Positions 1 through 6,589 of a stretch of 6,897 nt of DNA are shown in pieces. A program made the translations under genes and the position numbers. Position 1 is the stretch's first letter; each line of letters begins with the position of its first letter. The stretch is from contig JAGKWZ010000301.1 in assembly GCA_021151605.1 (NCBI GenBank), forward strand, positions 1-6,897, read 5' to 3'. This DNA is from Verrucomicrobiaceae bacterium. Its GTDB lineage: Bacteria > Verrucomicrobiota > Verrucomicrobiia > Verrucomicrobiales > Verrucomicrobiaceae. The notes under the pieces are model-generated. The model had not been told where the DNA came from. It saw nothing but the letters and a program-made list of their open reading frames with translations, and ran no database searches.

Positions 1-162
1 TTCCGCTGCCGCAATTTCCATTCAACCGATGCGCCAGCTTGCGAAGCTTCATTTAACGATCCCGCCAATATGGAAATCGCCACCGGCATGATTGAAGAAG
101 TAGCCATCCTCGCCGACGCCCACACCCAGGGTTTTGAAGCCGCTGCCGATCAAACGCAATGA
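1..162 (+). other. Unassigned open stretch upstream of the cytochrome fragment
   Basis: Frame 1 is open from the window edge to a TGA at 160-162 and has C/G-rich third positions, which looks like coding sequence. It contains the segment MIEEVAILADAHTQGFEA. This does not resemble what normally precedes the DFSFDP motif in PVC-type cytochromes. The frame used by the downstream cytochrome has stops at 89-91 and 101-103. The antisense of the same stretch is also open (stop at 49-51) with similar codon-like composition, so even the strand is uncertain. It may be the tail of another gene, a frameshifted part of the cytochrome gene, or a rearrangement junction. I do not recognise a family. Confidence 0.3.
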
Positions 163-2614
163 CTTCAGCTTTGATCCCAGCACGGGCGATGTGAGGCTGG
201 AAAGCGGCGGCGCGCGCTTTGGCAATACCTTCGATGACTGGGGCAACCGCTTCCTCTGCAACATCCGCAATCCCTGCCAGCACGTCGTCATCCCGCATCG
301 CTATCTGGAAAGGAATCCCTATGTCAGCATCCCGAGTCCGCTGAACGACTGTGCCGAGGCGGGCGATCAACTGCCCGTCTATCGCACCAGCCCTGTCGAG
401 CCCTGGCGCGACTTCCGCGCGCAGCGCTGGAGCAGCGAGGGCAGCCATCTACCAAAAAGCGAACTCGTCGGAGCCGGTGTCGTCACTTCCTCCGCAGGCA
501 TCACCGTCTATCGCGGCGATGCGTATCCGTCGGAGTATCGCGACTTCGCCTTTGTGGCCGATGTGGCGGGGAATCTCTTCTACCGAATGAAGCTCGTGCC
601 CGATGGCGTGACCTTCAAAGCCGTGCAGGTCGATGGCACGAAGAACTTCTGCACCAGCGACGACGTGTGGTTCCGCCCCGTGAACTTCACCAACGCCCCC
701 GACGGCTGCCTGCACGTCTGCGACATGTATCGCGAAGTCATCGAGCACCCCTGGAGCATCCCCGATGACATCCATGCGGGCATTGATCTGCTCAAAGGCA
801 GGGATCGCGGGAGGATCTGGAGGCTCAGGCCAAGCCGCTTTAATTTCAAGTCATCACCGAAACTCAGTCAAAAGAGTTCGGAAGAATTGGTCGAACTGCT
901 TGAGCATAAGAATGCTTGGCATCGCGAAACTGCACACCGGCTTATTTGGGAAAGGCAGGATCGTTCAGTTAAAGCGGCGCTTTGGCAAAAATCAGACTGG
1001 CTAAGTCCTCTAGCTCGTCTTCATGCATCTGCACTCCTTTCTGGAATGAACCTGCTCACGACTGAGAACATGATCGAGAGACTTCAACGAGAACAGGAAC
1101 CGCAAATCAAAGCTCAACTGCTTCGAATGTTTGGGACTGCTTTCTACAATGGGTTGAATCCACCCAAAGAACGTCGCCGAGAAAAGCCTATGACTTGGGA
1201 AAAGCTTCAAACCAGCTTCAAACTCGTGCGTGAGTATCAGATCGCTGGAAGAGAACACAACCCACTGGTCAGATTCGAGGCCACACTCGTCGCTGCTCCC
1301 TACTGTGGTGGCTTTGGAGTCGAATGGCATCCCATACCGACTGATCTAGTTTTGCCATGGCAGTCGCAGTCCTTCCTGCTGGGAAACGTTAGCTTTGCGA
1401 GCGAATCCACCCGCAGTGTCTTTGATCTGGCTGATTCGGCCGCTGCCGCAGCTTTTGTGAAGCAAGCGATGCAATTCTTGGTTGCTGCTGGTGGCGACGC
1501 TTATGCAGTCACGGCTCAGTTGGCGTATGCCAAAGATTACTGGACCTCACATCCACTGGTATGCCACACAATGATTTCGGCCCTGCAAGAGACTCTGAGC
1601 CGCAAGGGCAGCAACCTTGTATCGTACCTTGAAGAAGTTGATTTGGACAATGCGCCGCCTCGCAGGGGGGAAGTTCTTGTCTGGTTGCTGAAGGTCGCCA
1701 AAAATGCCACTGAAAGCACCAAGGGAACAAGCAAGTCAGTGGAGGAAAGAATAACAGCCATGTCACTCGCAAGCATTCGGAGCTTTGCAGAAAATCAGAC
1801 GGTGTTTGAGTCGAGCCTGAGCAGCAGCAATCCCGCCGAACTCCAACTCGCCGCTCTCGATGCCCTGAACACCTACCGCGAGCCTGCCGTGGCGGAGATC
1901 ATCATCGGTGCCTGGAAGACCTTCACGCCTGCGCTGCGGGACAAGGCTCAGCTCGTTTTGCTGAGCCGAACGGTGCGCATCCCCGTGCTACTGGCCGCAC
2001 TCGAATCTGGCGCGATCCCGAAAACCCAGGTGTCCGCTGCCTCACGCGCCACGCTGGGACGGAACAAGAACGCCGACATCGCCGCGCGGGTGGCGAAGCT
2101 GTTTGGAGATAGCTCGAATCCGAATCGCAAGACGGTGATCGAGAGGTATCTGGCGGCTTTGACCAGTGATGCGGGCACTCCTGCCCGCAATGACACCTCT
2201 CCTGCGGGCAAGAGTGCTCGCATCACCGCAGGCGCGGAGGTCTATGAACAAGCCTGCATGGCCTGCCACAAGCACGGCAGCCGGGGAATCGATGTCGGCC
2301 CGCATCTGGCGACGGTGAAGGCTTGGACACCGGAGCAGCTCCTCACGAACATCCTCGATCCCAACCGCGAGGTCTCGCCAAACTTCGCGCTCTACGTCAT
2401 CGAGACGAAGGACGGGCGCACGCTCAGCGGCCTCATCTTGAGCGAGACAGCTGGGAACGTGGTCCTGAAGCGTGCCGATGGCGGTCAGGAGAGTCTTTTG
2501 CGCAGCGACATCCATTCCATCTCTAGCTCTGGCACATCCCTGATGCCGGAAGGCCTGGAAACCGCGATCAACCCGGCGCAGATGGCGGATTTGATCGAGT
2601 TCCTACGGCAGTAG
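134..2614 (+). CDS. PVC-type heme-binding CxxCH protein (membrane-bound dehydrogenase/cytochrome c), N-terminally truncated
   Basis: The 826-residue product is the C-terminal part of a Planctomycete/Verrucomicrobium-type cytochrome. Residues 5-235 match the end of the TIGR02604-type dehydrogenase/propeller domain (DFSFDPSTGDV, FGNTFDDWGNRF, YRGDAYPSEYRDFAFVADV, WFRPVNFTNAPDG, EHPWSIPDDI, GRDRGRIWRL). Residues 236-675 are an alpha-helical HEAT-like region. Residues 699-826 are a TIGR02603-type cytochrome c domain with heme motif CMACH (C708, C711, H712) and a likely distal ligand M804 in SLMPEGLE. Family members are usually secreted or periplasmic, about 950 residues or longer, with a signal peptide; here the signal peptide and first propeller part are absent. 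The TTG at 134 is simply the first start after in-frame stops at 89 and 101, with only a weak AGGG nearby, so this is probably a broken copy. A role in periplasmic electron transfer or sugar/alcohol oxidation is inferred from the family; the substrate is unknown. Confidence 0.85.
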   Translation: MKPLPIKRNDFSFDPSTGDVRLESGGARFGNTFDDWGNRFLCNIRNPCQHVVIPHRYLERNPYVSIPSPLNDCAEAGDQLPVYRTSPVEPWRDFRAQRWSSEGSHLPKSELVGAGVVTSSAGITVYRGDAYPSEYRDFAFVADVAGNLFYRMKLVPDGVTFKAVQVDGTKNFCTSDDVWFRPVNFTNAPDGCLHVCDMYREVIEHPWSIPDDIHAGIDLLKGRDRGRIWRLRPSRFNFKSSPKLSQKSSEELVELLEHKNAWHRETAHRLIWERQDRSVKAALWQKSDWLSPLARLHASALLSGMNLLTTENMIERLQREQEPQIKAQLLRMFGTAFYNGLNPPKERRREKPMTWEKLQTSFKLVREYQIAGREHNPLVRFEATLVAAPYCGGFGVEWHPIPTDLVLPWQSQSFLLGNVSFASESTRSVFDLADSAAAAAFVKQAMQFLVAAGGDAYAVTAQLAYAKDYWTSHPLVCHTMISALQETLSRKGSNLVSYLEEVDLDNAPPRRGEVLVWLLKVAKNATESTKGTSKSVEERITAMSLASIRSFAENQTVFESSLSSSNPAELQLAALDALNTYREPAVAEIIIGAWKTFTPALRDKAQLVLLSRTVRIPVLLAALESGAIPKTQVSAASRATLGRNKNADIAARVAKLFGDSSNPNRKTVIERYLAALTSDAGTPARNDTSPAGKSARITAGAEVYEQACMACHKHGSRGIDVGPHLATVKAWTPEQLLTNILDPNREVSPNFALYVIETKDGRTLSGLILSETAGNVVLKRADGGQESLLRSDIHSISSSGTSLMPEGLETAINPAQMADLIEFLRQ
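1945..1967 (+). repeat. Perfect 8-bp hairpin inside the cytochrome gene
   Basis: GGCTCAGC (1945-1952) and GCTGAGCC (1960-1967) form a perfect 8-bp stem around the 7-base loop TCGTTTT. It lies in the part encoding KAQLVLLSRTV. No T-tract follows, so it is not a typical terminator. It may be chance in GC-rich coding DNA. Confidence 0.45.
2168..2224 (+). repeat. Double palindrome (REP/BIME-like) embedded in frame in the cytochrome gene
   Basis: Two 22-base arms (2168-2189 and 2203-2224) are reverse complements except at two positions, one of which would be a G-U pair in RNA, around a 13-base spacer. Each arm is also a palindrome by itself: GCGGGC-ACTCCT-GCCCGC at 2171-2188, and TGCGGGCA-AGAG-TGCTCGCA (one mismatch) at 2203-2222. 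The element is read through in frame as residues 679-697 (DAGTPARNDTSPAGKSARI), a Pro/Ala/Gly/Ser-rich linker between the helical region and the heme domain. The arrangement resembles paired repetitive extragenic palindromes; that it is repeated elsewhere in the genome is inference. Confidence 0.7.
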
Positions 2615-2691
2615 GACCGCAAATGAGAAGATTCTGGAAGCAGTCAGCCGGTCCCGCTGGATTTCCTCTCTGGACATTCCGGGCCGAGTGT

Positions 2692-2735
2692 GAAAGCATT
2701 CGCAACTCCGGCGATGTAACGCCGGTATTGCTTTC
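2692..2735 (+). promoter_or_regulatory. Nested hairpin immediately upstream of the E1 alpha gene
   Basis: An outer 7-bp stem GAAAGCA (2692-2698) / TGCTTTC (2729-2735) encloses an inner perfect 6-bp stem CCGGCG (2708-2713) / CGCCGG (2720-2725) with loop ATGTAA. The structure ends 12 bases before the GTG start at 2748 and fills a third of the 133-base gap after the cytochrome stop. It could be a 5' leader structure affecting translation, an operator-like site, or a weak terminator of the upstream gene (only a short T-rich run, no proper U-tract). No convincing promoter hexamers were seen in the gap. Confidence 0.4.
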
Positions 2736-2747
2736 CAGACCTCAGCC

Positions 2748-3791
2748 GTGCCAGTCGCTTCCTCCAGCACCAAAGTCACCTCTGATCCTCACGCGGAATA
2801 TCGGGAGGATTTCCTCCAGGCTCTACGCTGCATGATTCTCTCCAGAACCCTGGAGGAGAAGCTCGGCAGCCTTTACCGCGCTGGTGGGCGCATCGTCGGC
2901 GGAGTGTATCTCGGGCGGGGTCAGGAGGCCTTCAGCGCGGCGGCAGGCATCCACCTCCGTTGGGGAAAGGACGTGTACGGCCCTCTCATCCGAGATCAGG
3001 CAGGCCGAATCGCCTACGGTGAACCCGTGATCGATACCCTACGAACCTATCTCGGCACAGTGACAGGACCGATGCGCGGCCGGGATGGAAACATCCACCG
3101 CGGCAGGCCAAAAGTCGGTTACATGGCCATGATTTCCCACCTTGGAAGTCTTCTCTCCGTGGTGGCAGGTGCGCTCTTCGCCCGTCGGCTGAAAGGCACC
3201 CTCGGGGACAGCGTCGGGGCTACCAGCATCGGCGATGGCGGCACCTCGACGGGAGCTTTTCATGAAGGCATGAACATGGCCGCTGTGGAGAAACTTCCCC
3301 TCGTGGTCAGCATCGCCAATAACCAATACGCCTACTCCACCCCCACGAACCGCCAGTTTGCCTGTGAAAACCTCGTGGACCGAGCCAAGGGCTACGGCGT
3401 CGAAGGTTACAGCATTGATGGCACTGACCTCCTCGCCTGCGTGACCACTTTCCGCACTGCTTTTCAGAGAGCCCGTGCTGGGCATGGCCCCCAGATCGTG
3501 GTGGGCCGTCTGCTCCGCCTGGGCGGTCACGGGGAGCATGATGACGCCTCGTATATCCCTGACCTGAAGAAGCACGAGCACGAAGGCCGCGACTGCCTCG
3601 CCGTCGCCCAGGAGCAGGCCATTTCTCATGGCTGGGCCACACAGGCCGAACTCGATCAATGGATTCAAAGCGCCCGTCGTGAAGTGGATCAGGCCACTTC
3701 CCTGGTCATGAAAGAGGCCACCCCCGACCCCTATCGGGAAAACTGGCAGGCACTCTCGACCGTCGCGCTTGTGGAGGGGAACGAAGGATGA
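2748..3791 (+). CDS. Thiamine-diphosphate-dependent 2-oxoacid dehydrogenase E1, alpha subunit
   Basis: The 347-residue protein is of normal length for the E1 alpha family (pyruvate, branched-chain 2-oxoacid or acetoin dehydrogenases). With the beta subunit it decarboxylates a 2-oxoacid and reductively acylates the lipoyl group of E2 in the cytoplasm. Visible landmarks are the N-terminal helix LEEKLGSLYRAGGRIVGGVYLGRGQEA (residues about 35-61, shown in the translation with gaps of function-typical Gly), the diphosphate/Mg-binding motif GDG (162-164) with NN (191-192) 26 residues later, YSTPT, and the loop RLGGHGEHDDASY (257-269), which corresponds to the family's R-x-x-G-H-x-x-x-D phosphorylation-loop region. 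The GTG at 2748 is chosen because an in-frame TGA lies at 2691 and the next ATG (2832) would remove the conserved first helix. There is no clear SD. The gene overlaps the beta gene by four bases. Substrate cannot be fixed from sequence; E2 and E3 are not in the window. Confidence 0.9.
   Translation: MPVASSSTKVTSDPHAEYREDFLQALRCMILSRTLEEKLGSLYRAGGRIVGGVYLGRGQEAFSAAAGIHLRWGKDVYGPLIRDQAGRIAYGEPVIDTLRTYLGTVTGPMRGRDGNIHRGRPKVGYMAMISHLGSLLSVVAGALFARRLKGTLGDSVGATSIGDGGTSTGAFHEGMNMAAVEKLPLVVSIANNQYAYSTPTNRQFACENLVDRAKGYGVEGYSIDGTDLLACVTTFRTAFQRARAGHGPQIVVGRLLRLGGHGEHDDASYIPDLKKHEHEGRDCLAVAQEQAISHGWATQAELDQWIQSARREVDQATSLVMKEATPDPYRENWQALSTVALVEGNEG
3773..3779 (+). promoter_or_regulatory. Shine-Dalgarno site for the E1 beta gene
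   Basis: GGAGGGG lies inside the end of the alpha gene, 8 bases before the ATG at 3788. It is one of the few clear purine-rich ribosome sites in the window and supports that start. Together with the ATGA stop-start overlap it suggests coupled translation giving equal amounts of both subunits. Confidence 0.6.
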
Positions 3792-4750
3792 GCATCACCT
3801 ACCTCGAAGCCATCCGTGAAGCCCAGTACGAAGCCCTCCGGGACAACCCGGATGTCTTTCTCTATGGGCAGGACATCGGCACCTTTGGTGGTGCTTTCAA
3901 AGCCACCAAGAACCTGGGCCGCGAGTTCCCAGGGCGCGTCTTTGACGCCCCCATCAGCGAGGATGCCATGATCGGCATGGCCGTCGGAGCCGCCATTGAG
4001 GGCGCACGGCCCATCATCGAGATGCAGTTCGCCGACTTCTCCTCCGTCGGCTTCAATCAGATCGTCAATCAGGCTGCCACGCTCTTCTGGCGCACAAACA
4101 CCCCCTGCCCCATCACCATTCGCCTTCCATCCGGCGGCACTGCTGGCAGCGGCCCCTTTCACAGCCAGAGCATGGAGAGCATCTACGCCCACTATCCCGG
4201 CCTAGTGATCCTGACACCAGCCACGGTCGAAGACGCCTACTGGATGATGCTGGAAAGTGTGAAGCTGGATGACCCCGTCATCTTCTGTGAGCACAAGTTT
4301 CTCTATTACCACCTGAAGTCCGAGAGCTTTGGCGAGGCGATGCCCATCGGCAAAGCCCGCATAGCCCGACCAGGACGGGATGCCACCATCGTCACCTACA
4401 GCGCCATGCTCCATGAGTGCCTGCGCTCTGCCGAGGAACTCCGGCTCGATGGCTACGAGGTCGAGGTCGTGGACCTCCGCTCCGTGAAGCCCATGGACAG
4501 TGATACCATCCTAGCCTCAGTCGCCCGCACCGGTCGCATCCTCGTCGTTGGCGAGACTTTCCCCTGGGGTGGAGTCACCGCAGAGGTCATCGCCCGTGTC
4601 TCCAGCGAGGCCTTCCATCTTTTGGATGCCCCGCCCATGCGGCTGAACTCCAAGGACACCCCGATCCCCTACCACCCGAACCTCTGGAAAGCCCACCGCC
4701 CTACCACGGCGAGCATCAGTTCGGAGCTGAGGAAGCTTCTGCGTTACTAA
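3788..4750 (+). CDS. 2-oxoacid dehydrogenase E1, beta subunit
   Basis: The 320-residue protein is full length for the E1 beta family and pairs with the alpha subunit encoded just upstream to form the alpha2beta2 E1. Residues 1-175 are the pyrimidine-binding domain, with MSITYLEAIREA at the start, YGQDIGTFGGAF, the ThDP-activating glutamate E58 in APISEDAMIG, and the family histidine H125 in GPFHSQSMES. VILTPATVEDAYWMML and DPVIFCEHKFLYY follow. Residues about 190-320 are the transketolase C-terminal domain (DATIVTYSAML, VEVVDLRSVKPMD, ILVVGETFPWGG). The start is secured by the SD at 3773 and by the family's conserved N terminus. The EHKFLYY motif is more like the general alpha-ketoacid or branched-chain group than classical pyruvate E1 beta, but this is a weak guide, so no gene symbol is given. 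No E2/E3 gene follows; the next gene is rpoA. Confidence 0.93.
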   Translation: MSITYLEAIREAQYEALRDNPDVFLYGQDIGTFGGAFKATKNLGREFPGRVFDAPISEDAMIGMAVGAAIEGARPIIEMQFADFSSVGFNQIVNQAATLFWRTNTPCPITIRLPSGGTAGSGPFHSQSMESIYAHYPGLVILTPATVEDAYWMMLESVKLDDPVIFCEHKFLYYHLKSESFGEAMPIGKARIARPGRDATIVTYSAMLHECLRSAEELRLDGYEVEVVDLRSVKPMDSDTILASVARTGRILVVGETFPWGGVTAEVIARVSSEAFHLLDAPPMRLNSKDTPIPYHPNLWKAHRPTTASISSELRKLLRY

Positions 4751-4778
4751 AAGAGGCGTTTTGAGGGCAAAAACCCGC

Positions 4779-4807
4779 TTGCACACCGGGCGGTCACCCC
4801 CCATACT
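4779..4807 (+). promoter_or_regulatory. rpoA: Possible sigma70-type promoter for rpoA-rplQ
   Basis: TTGCAC (4779-4784) and CATACT (4802-4807) are separated by 17 bases, the preferred spacing. The matches are only partial (3 of 6 and 4 of 6), so this is a candidate. Its support is mainly position: it is in the 171-base gap before rpoA, after an operon of unrelated function that lacks a clear terminator. Confidence 0.25.
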
Positions 4808-4862
4808 CATGCCCCTCGCGAGCCAGCCCCCTCAGTTAAACTCGCCGTTGGTTTCCAGATCC

Positions 4863-4898
4863 ACCTCCTCGGAGGTATGGATGGCTCGTCTGGAGGTA
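4863..4898 (+). promoter_or_regulatory. rpoA: rpoA leader with duplicated GGAGGTA and a self-complementary SD
   Basis: GGAGGTA occurs twice, at 4871-4877 and 4892-4898. The first copy is preceded by ACCTCC (4863-4868), giving the inverted repeat ACCTCC-TC-GGAGGT that could hide the SD in RNA. The first GGAGG is only one base from the ATG at 4877 but well placed for an out-of-frame ATG at 4881. Neither copy is at normal distance from the preferred rpoA start at 4922 (the second is 25 bases away). This could be a translational control region; that is inference. Confidence 0.4.
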
Positions 4899-4921
4899 AC
4901 CCGGCAACCCCACAACACCCC

Positions 4922-6037
4922 ATGTCAGCACGTCTCGCACGATTCGAAATGCCGAACCGCCTCGTCAAAAACGAAGCCACGGCCACAGATACCTACGCAC
5001 AGTTCGTCGCCGAACCCTTTGATAAAGGTTACGGTCACACCATCGGCAACTCCCTCCGCCGCGTCCTGCTTTCCTCTCTGGAAGGCGCCTCCATCACCTC
5101 CGTGAAGATTCGCGGTGTTGAGCACGAATTCTCCACCATCCCCGGCGTCGTCGAAGACGTGGTGCAGATCATCCTGAACCTGAAGAAGGTCCGCTTCCTC
5201 CATCACAGCGAAAGCAAAGAGCCACGCCTCCTTTCCATCACCTGCGAAAAAGACGGCTCCATCACCGCTGGCGACATCAAGGATGACAACCACTACGAAG
5301 TCATCAACAAAGACCTCGTCATCTGCCACCTCGACCGCAAGATCAAATTCGACTGCGAATTCGAAGTCCGTGTTGGCCGTGGTTTCGCCTCCTGGGAAGA
5401 AAACAAGCGTCCTGACATGCCCATCGGCGTGATCCCGATCGACTCCATCTACAGCCCTGTCACCCGCGTGAAGTACAACGTGGAAAACACCCGCGTCGGT
5501 CAGAACACTGACTTCGACAAGCTGGTGCTCGACATCTGGACTGACGGCCGCATCACCCCGCATGACGCCCTCCTCCAGTCTGCCGCCATCCTGCGCCACC
5601 ACCTGGACGTATTCGTCAACTACGACGACAAGGCCGTCGAATTCGAAGCCGCTCCAGAAGCCCAGAGCGAGGAAAACGCCGAACTCCGCAAGCTGCTCAA
5701 CATGAGCGTCAACGAGATCGAGCTTTCTGTCCGTGCCGCCAACTGCCTCAACAACGCCAACATCACCTCCGTGGGCCAGCTGGCCATGAAGAGCGAGGCC
5801 GAAATGCTGCGTTACCGCAACTTCGGCAAGAAGTCCCTCACCGAGATCAAAGAGAAGCTCGCCGAACTGGGTCTCTCTCTCGGCATGAAGTTTGACGCCG
5901 CGCTGCTTGAAGCCACCCCTGGTGGTGTCTCCCTCCTCGCCCGCAGCACCCTGCTCGCCGACGACGATGAAGCCGACGCCATGGACTTCACCAAGCTGAT
6001 CGACAGCAATCTGACCGACAGCGACGACGACGAGTAA
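4922..6037 (+). CDS. rpoA: DNA-directed RNA polymerase subunit alpha
   Basis: This is the RNA polymerase alpha subunit, whose dimer nucleates core enzyme assembly and whose C-terminal domain contacts UP elements and activators. With the start at 4922 it has 371 residues, against 329 in E. coli. Residues about 12-240 form the N-terminal dimerisation domain (GYGHTIGNSLRRVLLSSLEG, EFSTIPGVVEDV, LNLKKV). A linker follows (241-255). The C-terminal domain (256-325) keeps the DNA-contact positions R271 and N274 in LSVRAANCL (E. coli R265, N268) and NFGKKSLTEIKEKL at 300-313. Beyond GMKFD there is an extra tail of about 46 residues ending in the acidic run TDSDDDE. An in-frame ATG at 4877 would add 15 unconserved, Pro/Gly-rich residues; the ATG at 4922 fits the family's N terminus better, although neither has a well-spaced SD. 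rplQ follows after 44 bases. Confidence 0.97.
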   Translation: MSARLARFEMPNRLVKNEATATDTYAQFVAEPFDKGYGHTIGNSLRRVLLSSLEGASITSVKIRGVEHEFSTIPGVVEDVVQIILNLKKVRFLHHSESKEPRLLSITCEKDGSITAGDIKDDNHYEVINKDLVICHLDRKIKFDCEFEVRVGRGFASWEENKRPDMPIGVIPIDSIYSPVTRVKYNVENTRVGQNTDFDKLVLDIWTDGRITPHDALLQSAAILRHHLDVFVNYDDKAVEFEAAPEAQSEENAELRKLLNMSVNEIELSVRAANCLNNANITSVGQLAMKSEAEMLRYRNFGKKSLTEIKEKLAELGLSLGMKFDAALLEATPGGVSLLARSTLLADDDEADAMDFTKLIDSNLTDSDDDE

Positions 6038-6081
6038 TTTTCCCCCTCACCCATTTACACCCTTAGAATTCCAGAAAAGAC

Positions 6082-6564
6082 ATGAACCACGGAAGAAAAG
6101 TCCCAAAGCTCCAGCGCGATGCCGCCCATCGCAAGGCCCTCCTTGCTAACCTCGCCTGCTCCCTCATCGAACACCGCCGCATCCGCACTACCCTGGCCAA
6201 GGCCAAGGCGCTGCGCCCTTATGCGGAGAAGCTCGTGACCCTCGGTAAACGCGGCGACCTCCACGCCCGCCGTCAGGCCATCGGCACCTTGCACCAGCCA
6301 GGTATCGTGAAGAAGCTCTTCGAAGAAATCGCCCCTGCCTCGAAAGAGCGCCAGGGCGGTTACACCCGCATCACCAAGCTCGGCCAGCGCCGCAGCGACT
6401 CCGCCCCGATGGCCTTCATCGAGTGGGTGGACGCCTTCGTGCCGAAAGCCGCCAAGACCACTGAGGCTGAAGTCGAAGTCGTGACTGCCGAAGCTGAAGA
6501 AGCCCCAGCCGCTCCAAAAAAGCGCGCACCGAAAAAGGCCAAGGCTGAAGCCGCCGCCGAATAA
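6082..6564 (+). CDS. rplQ: 50S ribosomal protein L17
   Basis: Ribosomal protein L17 is a component of the large ribosomal subunit. Residues 1-118 cover the whole family domain: MNHGRKVPKLQRDAAHRKAL, the helix LACSLIEHRRIRTTLAKAK, LRPYAEKLVTLGKRGDLHAR, a basic loop ending GGYTRITKLGQRRSDSAPMA, and the closing strand FIEWVD. It is 160 residues long because of a C-terminal tail of about 42 residues, first acidic (EAEVEVVTAEAEE) then Ala/Lys/Pro-rich (APKKRAPKKAKAEAAAE), which is low-complexity and probably disordered. The ATG is preceded by an A-rich purine run (AGAAAAGA, 6073-6080) rather than a strong SD. The gene follows rpoA by 44 bases, the conserved rpoA-rplQ arrangement, and is closed by the terminator 26 bases downstream. 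Confidence 0.97.
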   Translation: MNHGRKVPKLQRDAAHRKALLANLACSLIEHRRIRTTLAKAKALRPYAEKLVTLGKRGDLHARRQAIGTLHQPGIVKKLFEEIAPASKERQGGYTRITKLGQRRSDSAPMAFIEWVDAFVPKAAKTTEAEVEVVTAEAEEAPAAPKKRAPKKAKAEAAAE

Positions 6565-6589
6565 GCGGTAATTCGAGTTTTTGACTCAT

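Noticed and set aside
2623..2835. 70-residue + strand frame before the E1 alpha gene
   Set aside because: It overlaps the conserved E1 alpha N terminus in another frame and passes through the hairpin; there is no SD and no family resemblance.
3039..3668. 209-residue open frame on the - strand opposite the E1 alpha gene
   Set aside because: It is the antisense shadow of a well-supported conserved gene; its length is explained by the GC-rich codon bias and it has no recognisable motifs.
4758..4775. Possible terminator after the E1 beta gene (TTTTG/CAAAA hairpin)
   Set aside because: The stem is short and AT-rich with no following T run, so it does not support an intrinsic terminator.
4761..5105. 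114-residue + strand frame overlapping the start of rpoA
   Set aside because: It has a well-placed SD for its internal ATG at 4881, but the Pro/Ser-rich translation inside rpoA is a frame shadow with no family resemblance. It is kept only as a possible leader effect.
4925..5602. 225-residue open frame on the - strand opposite rpoA
   Set aside because: Its Asp/Val-rich composition is what antisense reading of rpoA codons gives; rpoA is unambiguous on the + strand.
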